DNA of 64,000 nt from Auricularia sp. M13 (GCA_037042915.1 CM073195.1:248001-312000), one strand, 5' to 3'; positions 33,920 through 45,565 are shown, numbered from the stretch's first letter. Translations and numbers: made by a program. The notes: generated from the sequence alone by a model not told the origin.

Positions 33920-34560
33920 CTCATTCAGAACAGTATGAGCACTTCACCAATTTATTCCGTCGCGTCCTCTTTCTGTTCGCAGTCGATTTCTCGTTTCGCC
34001 GTTCCCTGCAGTACATATGGTAAGTTTTGTATTGCTGTGCGTTGCTCGTCCTCAAGAGATAGCCCTGGTTGAGATTCAATGACTCAGTACCGTCTCTGTT
34101 CAAGCCGGTCGAAACGTTCCTTACCCACAAATCCTCCGTTCCACAGATGAGATTACGGTGAGAAGTCCACTGTGAATGGAAAACGACCATCAACTTCATT
34201 ATCCAGTGGTCTTACTGTTCCTACCGAGCCTTCGAGGTGTGCACGAGGTCGCGTGACCTGCTGATCGGCGGACCCGTTCCCCCTGGTGTGCGCGCGGATG
34301 ATGCTGGGCTGGTCGTTTGGCTGCACATCGGCCTCCAATGCGCGTCGCCGTGCATCCATAGCGTCATAACGCCTTTTCCGCCTCACGAGGACGCGCTACA
34401 CGCAACATATTTCATGTAGTCGTCGCGACGCGCAATGGAAGCCGATATGCCTCCACACCCCAGCCATTGGTGTCCTACTTCGCGCTTCATGCGCGGTTTT
34501 GCGCGCAATACAATGCGAGAGCAGCGCTGGGCCTGCTAGGTACCCGTCGTTCACGTGTCT
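33920..34560. other. Spacer with a weak minus-strand exon candidate
   Basis: A minus-strand frame at 34153-34386 (RRYDAMDARRRALEADVQPN, SVGTVRPLDNEVDGRFPFTV) is protein-like, with a GTGAG-type site at its end, but no family is recognised. The rest shows nothing. Confidence 0.35.
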
Positions 34561-34903
34561 AGTTGCCTCTGGTTGGTTCGAGATTGAGCGTGATAACTCC
34601 GCACGCGCGCTCGCCGACCGCCCAATCGGGAAGTGATCTCATCGGCATCTCCGGATTGGTCCCGCGTCACACGGTCCTACCTCACCGCCGCCCCGCATGC
34701 GCGTGTACAGCGCGTCTGCATGCCGAACATCCAGCTGGAGGTGAGATGACTCAGAGATCTCACCACGGTCGCTCCTTGCGCTCTCTCAGTCTACTTGCAA
34801 TGGCATCCACGGACATCGCTTCAGGTGATGCTCGCTGCGGCAATCAGGTCAATGCAAATGCTGACACTGTCAAGGTCCCTTCTCGGCCGCGGTCCAACTC
34901 GAC

Positions 34904-36670
34904 ATGGAGCAGCTTTTCCTGTCCGGACAACTCGATCGCCCCCTCACCGGTGTCGACTCCGTTCTCGACCACGCCTTGTTCGCCGCTGCTCCCCATCGCG
35001 AGCACGCATCCACGGTCCAGCATTTAGAGGGCAGCAAAAGTCAGAATATTGCGTCAGACTCGTCCGAAGACGTGCCGCTCGCGGCCTTGCGTTCAAAATC
35101 GCTTCGTACAGCGTCAAGCTCGTCAGAGGACATTCCTCTCGCAGAGCAGGCCCGTGCGCGCTACGCAGCGGCAAAAAGCACGGAACCCGCACTCTCAGTA
35201 TCAACGAAAGAGATTTCTCCCGCTGCAGCGCGTCCCACACCCCGCGATGGCATTGCGCAACTCATTCCCGATCTGGGACTTCGCGAGTGCGCTCACACGC
35301 CACACCGATGCGCCGCGCAATGTCTCACTCCACAGCAGCTCTGTGCAGGCCGTTGCCGCGTCGAGGAGCGACGTGTTTCCTCAACCACTGCTTGCTGGGC
35401 ATGTCAGGTTCATTTTCTCACTCTGACCCTGACGTCTGCACGAATCTGACATCTCTATTACGATGCAGCACGGCACCATCTCCCACGGATATCAAGAAAG
35501 CCAAGAAAACCTGGAGAAATTGGAAAAGCATGAACCGCAGAAAAACCCGACAGGCCATTGAGAACTGTAGTTCGTGTGTCAGTGCTGCCCGAACAGGCGA
35601 TGGAGCTGAGGTCGCGATGTTGCAGAACATATCCCCGGGATACGCCTCGCATCGTTTACCGATGCCACACAGGAAAACTGGACAGGTCATAAGATTCCCA
35701 CGCAGAGTGATAGCGTACGCTGCGAAGGTACAGAAGCCTTTGCCTTGCGCGACGATGACGGTGTCGCGTTATGCTGGGTCTTTCCAAACTTCCTCGGCGA
35801 CGACGCTCATGTAAGTCTCCGAATCCTGCTGCATGTGTGACAGACCGCGCTGACTTCATTCACAGAAGCTGTTGTTCCAGTACCTCCAGGACTTCGGCGA
35901 GGATGTGGAGATTTCTCTCGACAAGCGGCCAGGTGCCGATGCTAATACTCGCAACAAGCGCAGTGCCTACAACCGCAACAACAAGGAGGGAGAGCTTTCT
36001 GGCTGCTTTCAACTTGTCAATATATGGAATGCCATCGGACACGCCGTGAGCATCGTCCAATCTTGCACCTATGTCACGACTGATGACCACCGCGTTTCGC
36101 AAGGGCGGGCAAGCCGGTCCCGCCACTGACGTTGTTGGCGGTCGCGTGAAGGATTTCAACGCAGCGATGCTTCTAATGGACAAACTGAGAGTAGTCTCTC
36201 AGCGTATCGACCACCTTCTGCAATGCATCGACCCGGACCAACATGCGCTCCTCACGGTAGCAAGAGATCAGCTGAGAAACGCTATCCCGTCCTACAAGAT
36301 CCTCTCTCAATACGATCCCACGTATTTCCACGGCCGTTCACTCATCTACAATCGGCAAACGGCCCTGCACACAGACCGCCGCGACAAAAAGTTCGCATGG
36401 ACACCAGTTCTCACGATTGGCAACTACACTGAGGGTTGCTTCAAGGTCCTCAACCATGACATCGACTACATGCCCGGCACTCTCATTCTCCTTCGCGGCG
36501 CCGTCTTCCCTCACAGAGTCACATACAGCGGCGGGCAACGCATCTGCATCGCGCATTTCACGCACGAGAGCATCGTCAATCGCACGACCGTCCGCGCGCT
36601 GCCTCTCATGACAGTTGGGCAGGTTGCAGCTCGCCTCGCCCAGCATGCGGAGAAACCTGAGCACGGCTGA
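34904..36670 (+). CDS. TET/JBP-family 2OG-Fe(II) dioxygenase
   Basis: TET/JBP enzymes oxidise methyl groups on pyrimidines in DNA using Fe(II) and 2-oxoglutarate. The C-terminal exon (36104-36670) carries the double-stranded beta-helix: Fe ligands H and D in ALHTDRRDKKFAWTPVLTIG (His 36368-36370, Asp 36374-36376), then FKVLNHDIDYMPGTLILLRG, the distal Fe-binding His in AVFPHRVTYSGG (36512-36514) and the 2-oxoglutarate-binding Arg in QRICIAHFTHES (36539-36541). All four are present. Upstream exons are 35866-36045 (YLQDFGEDVEISLDKRPGAD, GELSGCFQLVNIWNAIGHA) and one ending at 35810 (FTDATQENWTGHKIPTQSD, EAFALRDDDGVALCWVFPNF). They are joined by introns 35811-35865 and 36046-36103, both phase 0. 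The N-terminus is acidic/Ser-rich (ASDSSEDVPLAALRSK repeated in variant form as ASSSSEDIPLAEQARA), followed by a basic segment TDIKKAKKTWRNWKSMNRRK. The start at 34904 and two 5' splice sites are tentative. The gene looks intact. Confidence 0.85.
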
Positions 36671-36959
36671 CGAGCACAAGATGAGCAAATGGTCGCTCTG
36701 TAGTTACGCACACGTGTCCCACAATTGACCACGGCGGTTTTGTGCCATATGCTCAGAAAAGATCAACGAACGTTTTTTCTGTGTCAAGAGTTTTCTACAC
36801 GTTTCTGCTTAAGGGGCAGGCTCGGTCTTTGAGATTATTGCAAAAGAAACACCTATCCATCAAGACGCAATCGGGTTAATCTTCCCCTTCTTCTTGGGCG
36901 ATTCATCGAGGCCGCGCGACGCGGGCCTTTTTTGGAGGACGTCTTCGACGTCGATGGCG

Positions 36960-38155
36960 ACGCGCTCTGAGCCACGGATCCGCTGCTCTTGACACTCGCA
37001 GTACCCGCGGCTTTCTTCACGCTGGCGCCAGCAGCGGTGACCGTCGGCGCACCTTTTCCGGAGCCGTCGCCGCGCTGGGATGTCTCCTTCGCAACGCGTG
37101 GCACAGCGGCTGCGTCGAGGTCGACTCGCCCACCCTGCCCCAAGCAATCCGGGATGTGTGGTTCCGGGAGATGAGCGGCGCGCCCCAGCAGCAGGCGGCC
37201 GAGATGGCAGCCGCGGTTGAGGAGCTTCGTAAGGCCAAGAAGGACGCCGAGGACCCCTTCCACGCGTTTCGCAAGCACACGGACAATACCCATATCGAGC
37301 GCCGCACCCCCGAGCCGTTCGTGTCCGACACGACGCTGCGCGAAGTCTGGTTCTCATTCCTGAGAATCCAGCAACTTATAAACAGTTTCGCGTGCTCGAA
37401 ATGCGGCCATAGTCCCCAAGTTGTTATTTTCGACGGAATCACGGCAGGATTCGACGCCAAACTGAAAACTGGGACTCTGAGGCCGCCCACTACGATTGGA
37501 GACACAGTCAGGGCCAACGTCGCCCCGCCCGCGGAGAAGTTGACGCTCGTGACAGGTCTATTGCAAACGCACGCGCAGAACGCAGTGCGATGGAGGAAGA
37601 AGGTAGGCGCGGGGAACAAGAGGCCCTTGCCGGCGCAAGGGCGCGGCGTCCAGAAGGCGATCTTCGATACTTGGATGGTCGACGAGGATGTGGACCAGAC
37701 CGCGGGTGAGCGGCGCGCAAAGAGGCGTCGCGAAGATCTCGACGAGAAGGACTCGTACTCGGTTTTTCGGCAGCAGATCTTCGACTGAAGGCCACCGAGC
37801 GCAACGCGCGGGCGCAAGGTCAGGCGCGAGAAGGGCGAGGCGCTCGTCCTGGAGGACGAGGAAGACGGCGCTGTCGCGCTGATCAACGCGCTGGCCTCGA
37901 CAGTTGCGCTGTCCGCGGCAGGTCAGACTGCGGCTTCGACGCGCCGGCAGCCCAAGGTCTGCAGCGCTGACCTCGTCACCTGCGACCTCTTCTCGAACTC
38001 CCTTGGCATCCCGCGCCTCATCAGGGAGCTCTGGGAGAACAACCTTCACATTCCGCTTACGGTGCTCACAGCGGCCAGCCTTCGACCTCCAAAGCATCTT
38101 GCAGCTTACGGATGTTTCAAGGAGTGTCTTGCATTTACACTCATTCTGACGTGCC
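36960..38155 (+). mobile_element. KDZ element, CxC-type N-terminal fragment
   Basis: On the plus strand a long frame reads AVAALGCLLRNAWHSGCVEV, SPTLPQAIRDVWFREMSG, a helical Ala/Glu/Lys stretch, then the hallmark TLREVWFSFLRIQQLINSFA followed by CSKCGHSPQVVIFDGITAGF and LKTGTLRPPTTIGD. This Cys cluster and the following phrase are typical of the CxC5/CxC6 cluster that precedes KDZ transposases in mushrooms. The same frame is interrupted by a TGA at 37786-37788 and then goes on as RPPSATRGRKVRREKGEALV and VCSADLVTCDLFSNSLGIPR to about 38155. No transposase core follows, so the element is truncated. It lies about 300 bp downstream of the TET/JBP gene on the same strand. A minus-strand Lys/Ser-rich frame overlaps 36.85-37.3 kb and is probably a shadow. 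Confidence 0.7.
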
Positions 38156-38159
38156 GCCG

Positions 38160-38500
38160 TTGCTGACGGGCGCGGACGACAAATGTTACGACTGCGAAAA
38201 AAAATGTGAAGGCGCGATGTATTCAGTTTCTCTGTCTCGATTCTTTCTTGCGTGCCGTATGGACGCTCAGTTGTGCACAGTGACGTTCCCTCGTACAACT
38301 TCTAGTCTAGTTTCTTCTTCCGCATAGCTTTCATTAGAAACAATTAAACAATTCTAGTCACACCAAGAACTTGATAGTAGTGCGTCCTGACTGCTCCGCG
38401 GTTACAAGGTAGTGGGGGAGGACATCCATGCAAAGCGCGAGAGGCGGAAGCTGCAGGCGCTTACAAGCTCTCCCTAGATGCCGCAAGCACTCAGCACCGG
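38160..38500. other. Spacer
   Basis: AT-richer sequence between the KDZ fragment and the convergent cysteine-cluster gene. No feature seen. Confidence 0.4.
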
Positions 38501-40209
38501 AGCGCCAAAACCTCACCAGAACTACTCACCGCATACCACTGATTTTTTCTGCAACGACGTCCATGATAACCTGCAAAACTGTGAGACTGTCGATGTATGT
38601 ATGATAAAGATACACTGAGGCACACCTTCCAGGAGTGATGCATATCCAGTAGGTGCGCGTCGGAAGGCGATATCGACGGGCTCGGCGCTGGATTCGAGCT
38701 ACGGCACTGGCGTTTGGATGGGGTTGCGGGTTGCTCTTGCTTCCCTTTACGCTTGCGTTTGGCTGGCCTTGGCGTAGTAGATTCTGGTGCTGCAACCTCG
38801 GCAGCGCATAGATCTCCTCTCCAAATCAGCCAGGTAGATCTGATCACGTTCAGATGCAGACCTTTAGATTGGGCATCTCCGCATAGGTCAGGTACACATT
38901 TCCTATTCTGACTCGCACAGTACTGGCACCGTGGGTTGCCAAGCTCCCGCAAGCAGGGTTTGAAAGAGCCTTTGGAGCAATTCTCGCACGCCTCGCTCAG
39001 CGGAAGCAAGAGAGTTCCATCGAGGTCGCTCTCAATGACTGGTTCTGAAGGTCGTGCGTCAGTATTACTAGTGAAGGATAAGGGAATCATTGCATACTCA
39101 TCATATTCCCGTCCCTGTATGCGTACCAATGCCATCTTCTGAATCTGTCAGTATACAGTTGAGGAGGCATTGGCCAGTCTTCGTCGGCCTCTAGTATGAG
39201 GGCAAATAGTGCATATAGTCGGTTCGTGTACTTTTCCGGCCATAGCTCAGGTCGAACGTCCATGAGGTCCAGAGCTAACATCTACAGTATGAAAGCATTG
39301 AGATATCACACGGTCATGAAAGATTGGAAGCACGTACGAGGAGCCGCTTCGCCTCCGTCTCCCACGCTGCTTTTGTAGGAACGGTAGCAGATTGTTTGAG
39401 GACTTGCCACCCGACGGCCCAGGCCTGGCAGAGCTGATCGGATAGCTCGCACATGCCTGGAGTCAGTCCGCTCGCCAGGAACAACGGCGGCAACGAGAAC
39501 TTGAACGGCGAGCCTTCAGGACTTGGGCTGATGTAAGGGAGGGCATCGGGCGACGTCGATGAGCTCGAAGTCACGTTAATCGCCCCGTCAAGTTGTCCGG
39601 GTGACTTGGGTGGCGGAAGAAAGGTAATGACTGCGCCAGGCTGAATCTGCCGGGCAACGCGAATGTGGTTCACGATAGCGACTGGATCCCAGACGTCTGG
39701 TATTTCGATTTCGGGTGTGTCCAATGATGTGGGAGGCATGGTCTGGGGTGGGCAATACAAAGGCAGGAGGCATCTTAGCATTTATATGAACGAGTGCCGA
39801 GAGATAATGGAGTCACGGCTTGTATATTCACATTTTACTTAACATTCTTGTCTTTGTTCCCTTCGATCAACTGTGCTTTAGCGATGGTTGAGCTAGCGTG
39901 CGAGGTGAAGTCTTCAGAAGCTGCACCTGCGGCAGCGCGGAGACGGTTCTTTATGCGTTCAATAAGTAGTGGGCGACGCGACGTCCTATGACCAAGGAGA
40001 TGACGTACAGCCTCATTCACGAGCTGGGTTGCACTCTTTTCCAGTTTTTGCAGTGCAGAATCGAGCAATGCAAAGTGTTGCTCGTACTCCATGTGGTGAG
40101 CATTGTTCAAACGCCCAATCTTCTTAGCAAGATCGAGCAAATGCTCAAGGTCTACTGGCGTTTGTAGGTAAGCCAACCTGAAGCAATCACAAGAGAATAT
40201 ACTCACCAC
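38500..40209 (-). CDS. Hypothetical protein with a cysteine cluster, multi-exon
   Basis: Minus-strand exons in order: 40200-39841 (VDLEHLLDLAKKIGRLNNAH, MEYEQHFALLDSALQKLEKS, helical); an intron from GTTAAGT to CACCCCAG; about 39742-39330 (MPPTSLDTPEIEIPDVWDPV, GAVITFLPPPKSPGQLDGAI, LTPGMCELSDQLCQAWAVGW); an intron GTACGT...ACTGTAG of 50-60 bp; 39281-39160 (MLALDLMDVRPELWPEKYTN, LYALFALILEADEDWPMP); then about 39135-38620 with EACENCSKGSFKPCLRELGN and PRCQYCASQNRKCVPD, a C-x2-C-x6-C-x7-C-x2-C-x6-C pattern that could bind zinc. A basic stretch follows (ATPRPAKRKRKGKQEQ-like). Size, nuclear-style basic tail and Cys pattern suggest a DNA-associated protein, but I know no named family. The start and the join near 39150 are unsettled. 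Confidence 0.55.
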
Positions 40210-40375
40210 TCGGTGTGGACGAATCGTCGGACATGTAGAATGGCGAAAGGAAGGCGGTGCGAATGCGAAGTCCGCCGCGCGACTCTGCTTTCTACTCGTC
40301 GCATCCCAGACGCGCTCGCCGCGTCCAGCCAGACCGCGCTAGCCAATCAATATCACGATTGCTGGGTGCTCTGAA

Positions 40376-41481
40376 TTGCCTATGCGCTCCTCGTGCCGCG
40401 CGCAAGTACCGGCCTCTACCTGTCGCAAATGGCGCGCTCTGGACCGCCTGCTAGCACCCCGGCCGTTACAGTATACAAACCACCGCCAGTGCGTAGTCAC
40501 CTCTGCAAGCGCGGATCTCGCTGGCTTGGCTAGCGCCGTCCAAGACATCAAACTAAAGGCGAGGTTGATTGCCACTGCTCGACGTGCCAGCAAGAGCCGC
40601 AAGGCTTCAAGACCTTCGCCAGTTACTTGTTCCTACGACACCTCAAGAGGTGCCCCGCTGCAAATCGGTGGCATGCGGGTATCCACCTACGTGCTTGCCC
40701 GACAACTTCTGCTGCTGCTCCTCGCGCCGTTCCGTTATCTCGCTCTGCCCGCGATCATTCTGTCCGCTCGCTCGAAGGTCTGCCTGCTTCGCCTCCTGCT
40801 GGAATTCTTTCGCCTCCCAGAGTTTCACCCCCCGTCGATGATGCCTTTCCTGACCTGGATCTCGTCGCTGGTGGTGGTGGTTTGTCTCGTGCTACTTCCC
40901 CGGTTCTATCCGCTTCCTCTCGCTCTGAATCCCCGTTGCCGCGCCTTGTTTTGCCTGATACGTCTCCGCAAGCTGAAGATACCGATGGGCGACGACTGTC
41001 GGCAGCCAGATCCGCCGCCAGATGACGACGAGCCTGCCCCGTTTCAGATTCTGCCCGAAGCCGAACCTATGCCAATGCACAGCGCTGCACCTGGTGAACC
41101 TCCGCATATCCGTTACGTATATCTCTGTGCAGCTCTCATTCGGACCTTCGGCGGGCAGACTTATCGTCAAGCTGAGGACGGGCTGCGAATCTGCCGCGCA
41201 TGGTTGGCAAGTTTCCTGATGAAACCTTTCCGAAGCCTGCCTCGACTCTGCTGACTGTTATGCGCCGCCTACGTCTCGATCCGGATGAGTGCATTATACC
41301 GTACGCTGACCGTCCCGAGTGCTGGCGCATGTACAACCCCGACCAATTGCGCGACCTTCCTTCTGCGGCTTGGCAGTCTGATGGCTGCCCCGGCGTTGTG
41401 TTTACCTCGCGCAAGAATGCGGAGGGCAAAACAGTCCGAACTGCCACTTATATCGTGCCCGGTGGTCGTCAATGCTCATAG
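40376..41481 (+). mobile_element. DNA transposase N-terminal fragment (CACTA/En-Spm-like, tentative)
   Basis: The plus strand shows, in order: a putative zinc finger CHCSTCQQEPQGFKTFASYL then FLRHLKRCP (about 40568-40670), a Ser/Pro-rich acidic stretch (SPPVDDAFPDLDLVAGGG, PDTSPQAEDTDG), then PDPPPDDDEPAPFQILPEAE and GEPPHIRYVYLCAALIRTFG (to about 41150), and finally PASTLLTVMRRLRLDPDECI with PECWRMYNPDQLRDLPSAAW and DGCPGVVFTSRKNAEGK (to 41481). This order (finger, acidic linker, HIRxxYL helix, Cys-poor ribbon, GCPG) is familiar from large mushroom transposases that I would place with CACTA-like elements. Two positions that are usually Cys in the ribbon read Arg (RPEC) and Trp (AAW). The pieces lie in more than one frame and no catalytic domain follows, so it is a dead fragment. 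The family assignment is uncertain. Confidence 0.5.
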
Positions 41482-41499
41482 AATGCTCTGGTCGGTGCT

Positions 41500-42430
41500 C
41501 CGTCCCCCATGCCGCGCCAGATCACCGTAAGTGCTCCATAGACCGCGCTGGTCGCTGCACACGCCGTCTAATAATATTCAATAGCCACACCATCTGCCAT
41601 CGACCGGCTACTCATCAGTAGTGCCTGCACCGCACACGCGCTCATTGCATTCGTAAGTGCAGTATGCAGCAGCCCTCTACCGTCGCTTACCCGGCGTCAG
41701 CCAGCAGCTCCTTCGCCGAGCCCCCATCACTCGCCCCGTCGTCTCGCCCCGTCGTCGTAAGTGCTTCATGGAACGTTTTGCAGCACTTCCCCCACCTGAA
41801 ATACCATGGCTCTGATCTCTTCCTTGATAAATCAAAGCCGCTGGATTTGCTCTCCGGCTCCATTGAGCACTTTGCTTTCGCGGTCTTGCGCAATATCTCG
41901 TTTTGCGGTGGAGCAGGTCGCTTTAGGGACTTGTGGAGCCCACTGTCCGGTTCCAAGGACGCTTTTGCGGACGAGTTGCACTTGCTTCTCATACTCTGGG
42001 AACTATAATTATAGGAACACAGACGTCCTGATGTACAATCTCACCTGGATCTTGCCGCTAAGCTGCTCACTCGGAGTGATGACTTCCTCAAAGCGGACCT
42101 GGCGCGATTGCGCCTTCAATGGGGCCGGTGGACGCGGCGGAGCGTCATGGCCATCGCTGCGCAGCTGGACTCAGTGTGCAGTTACTGGCATGGGCGCCAT
42201 ATCCTTACCTTGCATGTGGATAGGAGGGCGCAGCCGCAGGCATCGTGATCGTGAAGTGCCAATTGAAGCTGAGATTCGCCATTGGAAACTGCTTGCAAGG
42301 TCAAAGAAGGAGCTGGACAGCAAAACACGTAGCAACGCTCACCAGAAGTTTCTATGGATCCGGGTTCAGACAGAGTCTATAGCTACCTCAAGGTGTGGTA
42401 GTGTTATGTAATCGATATATGCCAGCGTCA
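41500..42430 (+). other. Decayed coding-like sequence after the transposase fragment
   Basis: Plus-strand pieces include SQHLDLAAKLLTRSDDFLKA-like sequence (about 42030-42095: HLDLAAKLLTRSDDFLKADL, ARLRLQWGRWTRRSVMAIAA, then SVCSYWHGRHI). The last pieces resemble the arginine-rich, LRLQW-containing helix found at the C-terminus of many mushroom KDZ transposases. It may be the tail of a KDZ-type or related element whose core has been lost. Low certainty. Confidence 0.3.
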
Positions 42431-42439
42431 CGCTAGGGC

Positions 42440-43555
42440 AGGAGGAGTCCGGGCGCTGCGCTTGGAGCACAGTACGCCCGCAACTTGCGCGGTACGTAAA
42501 TACCGTTATTCTCTCTTCCTCTGCTGGTCATTGAAACATTGAAGTTGTGCTTGCCGTTACAGGATCGCACTGCCCGCTGCTCGTCGCCGTCATTCTGGCT
42601 GGGCGCGTCTTCATTCCCCGCGCCGCTGACCTCGCCACTTCAGCACCAGAATCCTGCGCGAGGTGGAAGGCGTCGTCCGGAGCATTCTTCTACCTGTAAC
42701 GCCGCGGCGGCGAGCACCAGAGTACACCGACGCGCTCGCGATTTGATGCCCTGTCAAGGGCGTACACGTCGATCAGCACATAGCGGACGAGCTCACGACA
42801 AGGAGAGTACTTTGCCTATGCTCGAGCGTGTTGCTGCGTCCAGCCCTGGTGGCCGTGAAGCTCGCCACGTCTGCACTGTGGTCGGGTGGTCCGTACGCAG
42901 CCGACGCAGAACGAGCTGCCTCGAGCGTGCCTGAACCTTGTCCGCGTGCGCGGCTTATGCTTCACTGGTCGTCCTGGACCTGTACGCTGTAGCACTGGAA
43001 GACTGAATCAGCTCTCGACGGCGGATGCGCGGCATGCAGAATGCGGTCACGCGTGAGGTCATCGAGGCGATGGCGTCGATGAACGAGCTACCGGTCGTGC
43101 TCCCGCTCAGTCGCGCTGTCCGAATGCGAGTTTACGGATGCCGCGGCGTGGAGCGAGGGCCGGGTCAGACCGCCAGCATACTCTGCCACTCGACGCTCGC
43201 GCGTCTTCGCGTCCATGGTGTCGCCCTCGAGCTGCACGTCCTGCTTGAGGCCGCGCGTCGAGCCGTCCTGGATTTCGCTGACTGCATCGTGTCGCTGTCG
43301 CCGACGTCGATGAGCTGGCCGAGCCCGCGCTGGAAATAATGCAGGTCGGGTTCGATGCATCGTCTACCCTGGCGTTGTTTATGAGGCGGTCTATGAACTG
43401 GCTGTATACCGTGGAAGCCGAAGGTCACTCTTGCGCTCACAACTGCTCCCAAGTCCGTCACCAAGATGGGCATTCTGGAAAAGGTCTGCATATTTTGCGC
43501 CCGCCAGTATGATCCGCGTGGTCTGAACTGTAAATCGTAGACGAAGGAGAATGAG
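42440..43555. other. No gene recognised
   Basis: Open frames on both strands without motifs (for example 42539-42934 plus, 43025-43339 plus). Confidence 0.4.
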
Positions 43556-43560
43556 GCTGC

Positions 43561-44361
43561 GTGCTGGCGTCGTCCGCCCACCGATCGCTGATGAGCGCTC
43601 AAGCGGAGGAGAGCCGACCGGAAAGTCCAGTGGTGGAGGCACATGCTTCGAAGTCCAGAAAGGTTGGAGACGACGTAGGCTCTATCTTAGGCTCTAAGTA
43701 TGTGCTGTTGCACGAAAGCACGACTGATCACTTGTTCCGCAGTGACTCGGCCTACTCGCCCAACTCGAACTTCGCATTCATGCCTTTATACGGCCAGCTT
43801 GACGCCGAAACCGCCGCGCACCGCAAGGCGGTCATCCTAGAGCGGGACGACGTTGCGCACCAGACCTCAGAGGCGCAGCGACGCACGCACGAGGCTTCCG
43901 GCGCGCAGACTCAGTTCGGGGAGCAGGCGCGCGTGCGAGATGCTGAGGGGTCAGCGGCCAGCAAACGCGAGTGGTATGAACATGGGCGGTATGTTGGAAG
44001 TGACGATGAGCAGGGCGTGCGCAGGAAGATGTCCGCCCTTGTCGCGCGAGCAGCGACGTTGCGGGATGCAGGCGCCGATACCATCCCCGGCAAAGAATGG
44101 TTATGGCGAACGGAGGCGAGAAGAGGACGGGCGGACGGGGCCAGAAGACTGTTGCAGTTGGAGGACGCGATGCACGGTGTCGGCGGCGAGCAAGGGCATC
44201 GAGAGCGCTGGCGCAAGGCGCAGGCTTGCGGGATCGAACTCGAGTGCGGCTACATCGGTCGCGAGGCGATGGAGCGCAGAGCCCGGGACGAGGCGACTTC
44301 GTCGGGTGTGCAGTCTGCTCCGGCGATAAGACAGTCTAATGCGCTCCGCAGGACGGCCTGA
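43561..44361 (+). CDS. Hypothetical charged protein, about 266 aa, single exon
   Basis: An uninterrupted plus-strand frame of 267 codons. The N-terminal third is mixed (SPVVEAHASKSRKVGDDVGS, ILGSKYVLLHESTTDHLFRS, SPNSNFAFMPLYGQLDAETA); the rest is rich in Arg, Glu, Ala and Gly and likely helical or coiled coil (AVILERDDVAHQTSEAQRRT, ATLRDAGADTIPGKEWLWRT). No domain, signal or membrane segment. The reverse strand is also fairly open, so the call rests mainly on composition and length. The first Met may not be the true start. Confidence 0.4.
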   Translation: MLASSAHRSLMSAQAEESRPESPVVEAHASKSRKVGDDVGSILGSKYVLLHESTTDHLFRSDSAYSPNSNFAFMPLYGQLDAETAAHRKAVILERDDVAHQTSEAQRRTHEASGAQTQFGEQARVRDAEGSAASKREWYEHGRYVGSDDEQGVRRKMSALVARAATLRDAGADTIPGKEWLWRTEARRGRADGARRLLQLEDAMHGVGGEQGHRERWRKAQACGIELECGYIGREAMERRARDEATSSGVQSAPAIRQSNALRRTA

Positions 44362-44369
44362 GCGCAGCA

Positions 44370-45400
44370 AATCAACGGGCGCTGGCAAACTCGGTATAGT
44401 AGCAGGCGAGGAGGCAGCTCTGGGAAGCCAGCGTGGAAGCAGGCTGCGCGAGGCAAGGCTGCAGCGGGCGGCGGTGGCCACTGCGCGAACCGGCGTCACC
44501 AGCGTCCGCGTGCACATTCCCTGTCAAACGTCAGGCGCTATGTCGGCCGTGGATTGTGGACTGGGAGGGCGGAGAGCTTGCGTCTACACGAGGTGAAGCT
44601 AGCAGCACGAGCAGCAGAGCATCCGCTCGCGGCCGGGCTCCTGGCGGCAGGGATGACGGTGCAAGTGCAAGATAGCCAAACACAGCCACGATGCGTGCAC
44701 GGGAAACCAAATTCTGGGCACCATCGTCGCTCTTGCTCAGTCGCATCTAACTTGATGCGCTTATTCATCTTGCGCTCAGAATGCGCGTCCTGGCCATTAC
44801 CGTCGCCGTTACCCGTAGTCCCTGTCGTGCATATCTTCTATTTTTCGACACGCACTATCCCGACAGGGACTCGCGATACCTGGCTAGATGGGCCATCGCT
44901 GACACCGTCAGACAGCAGAGCGTCGGAGTATACATGTACAAGATCTACCGTCAGCTGTCACGTGGTTGAAGTCACGAGCTAGCGGCATTCAACTCCGCCC
45001 TGTCTATTACGCCGAACTTCACCCAGCTGTAACAGGTCACAGGAATGAGTGTACCCATTCCTCGCAGATTCTAGCGCATTAGCCCTTATTTTGTTCCTCC
45101 TTGACAAATAATCATGGCCTCGTCAATGCCACAGGCATACACAGGTCCTGTTACCAACCTGTCACCTGATCAGATTTTGGTGCTCGCTTTCGCAATTCAT
45201 ATCTCAAGCTTAGTACCAATCTACTATTTGCCATATTGCGACTAGAGTAATCTATTTCTTGTGACGTGATTTGACCAGATTCCCGCTTTCACCACAGCGC
45301 AACATTTCTTTGTGAGGACCCCGTCACCGCCTCCCTTCCACCGTTGCTTCCCTTCCTGTGGTAATGTCTAAAATGTCACTGAGTCACGAAAACAGCGCCA
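44370..45400. other. No gene recognised
   Basis: GC-rich until about 44750, then AT-rich (45000-45400), which probably includes the upstream region of the F-box gene. Confidence 0.4.
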
Positions 45401-45565
45401 TCTATGCCGCGTTATGCTAGATTGTGGTCAAGAACAAAGAAACGACCGCCGACTAACCGAGCTCGAACCTCGGGACGTCACCCTTTCGGCTTCCATTCAT
45501 CGGTTCATTTTTTAGTTATAAGCCCCTTGTCCCCCCAATCCCTCGAGAATGAACAAAACCGCCCA

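Noticed and set aside
36853-37357. Long minus-strand frames with a Lys/Ser-rich tail overlapping the KDZ CxC fragment
   Set aside because: They need a frame change, and the plus strand carries recognisable CxC-type phrases; the minus frames are best read as shadows.
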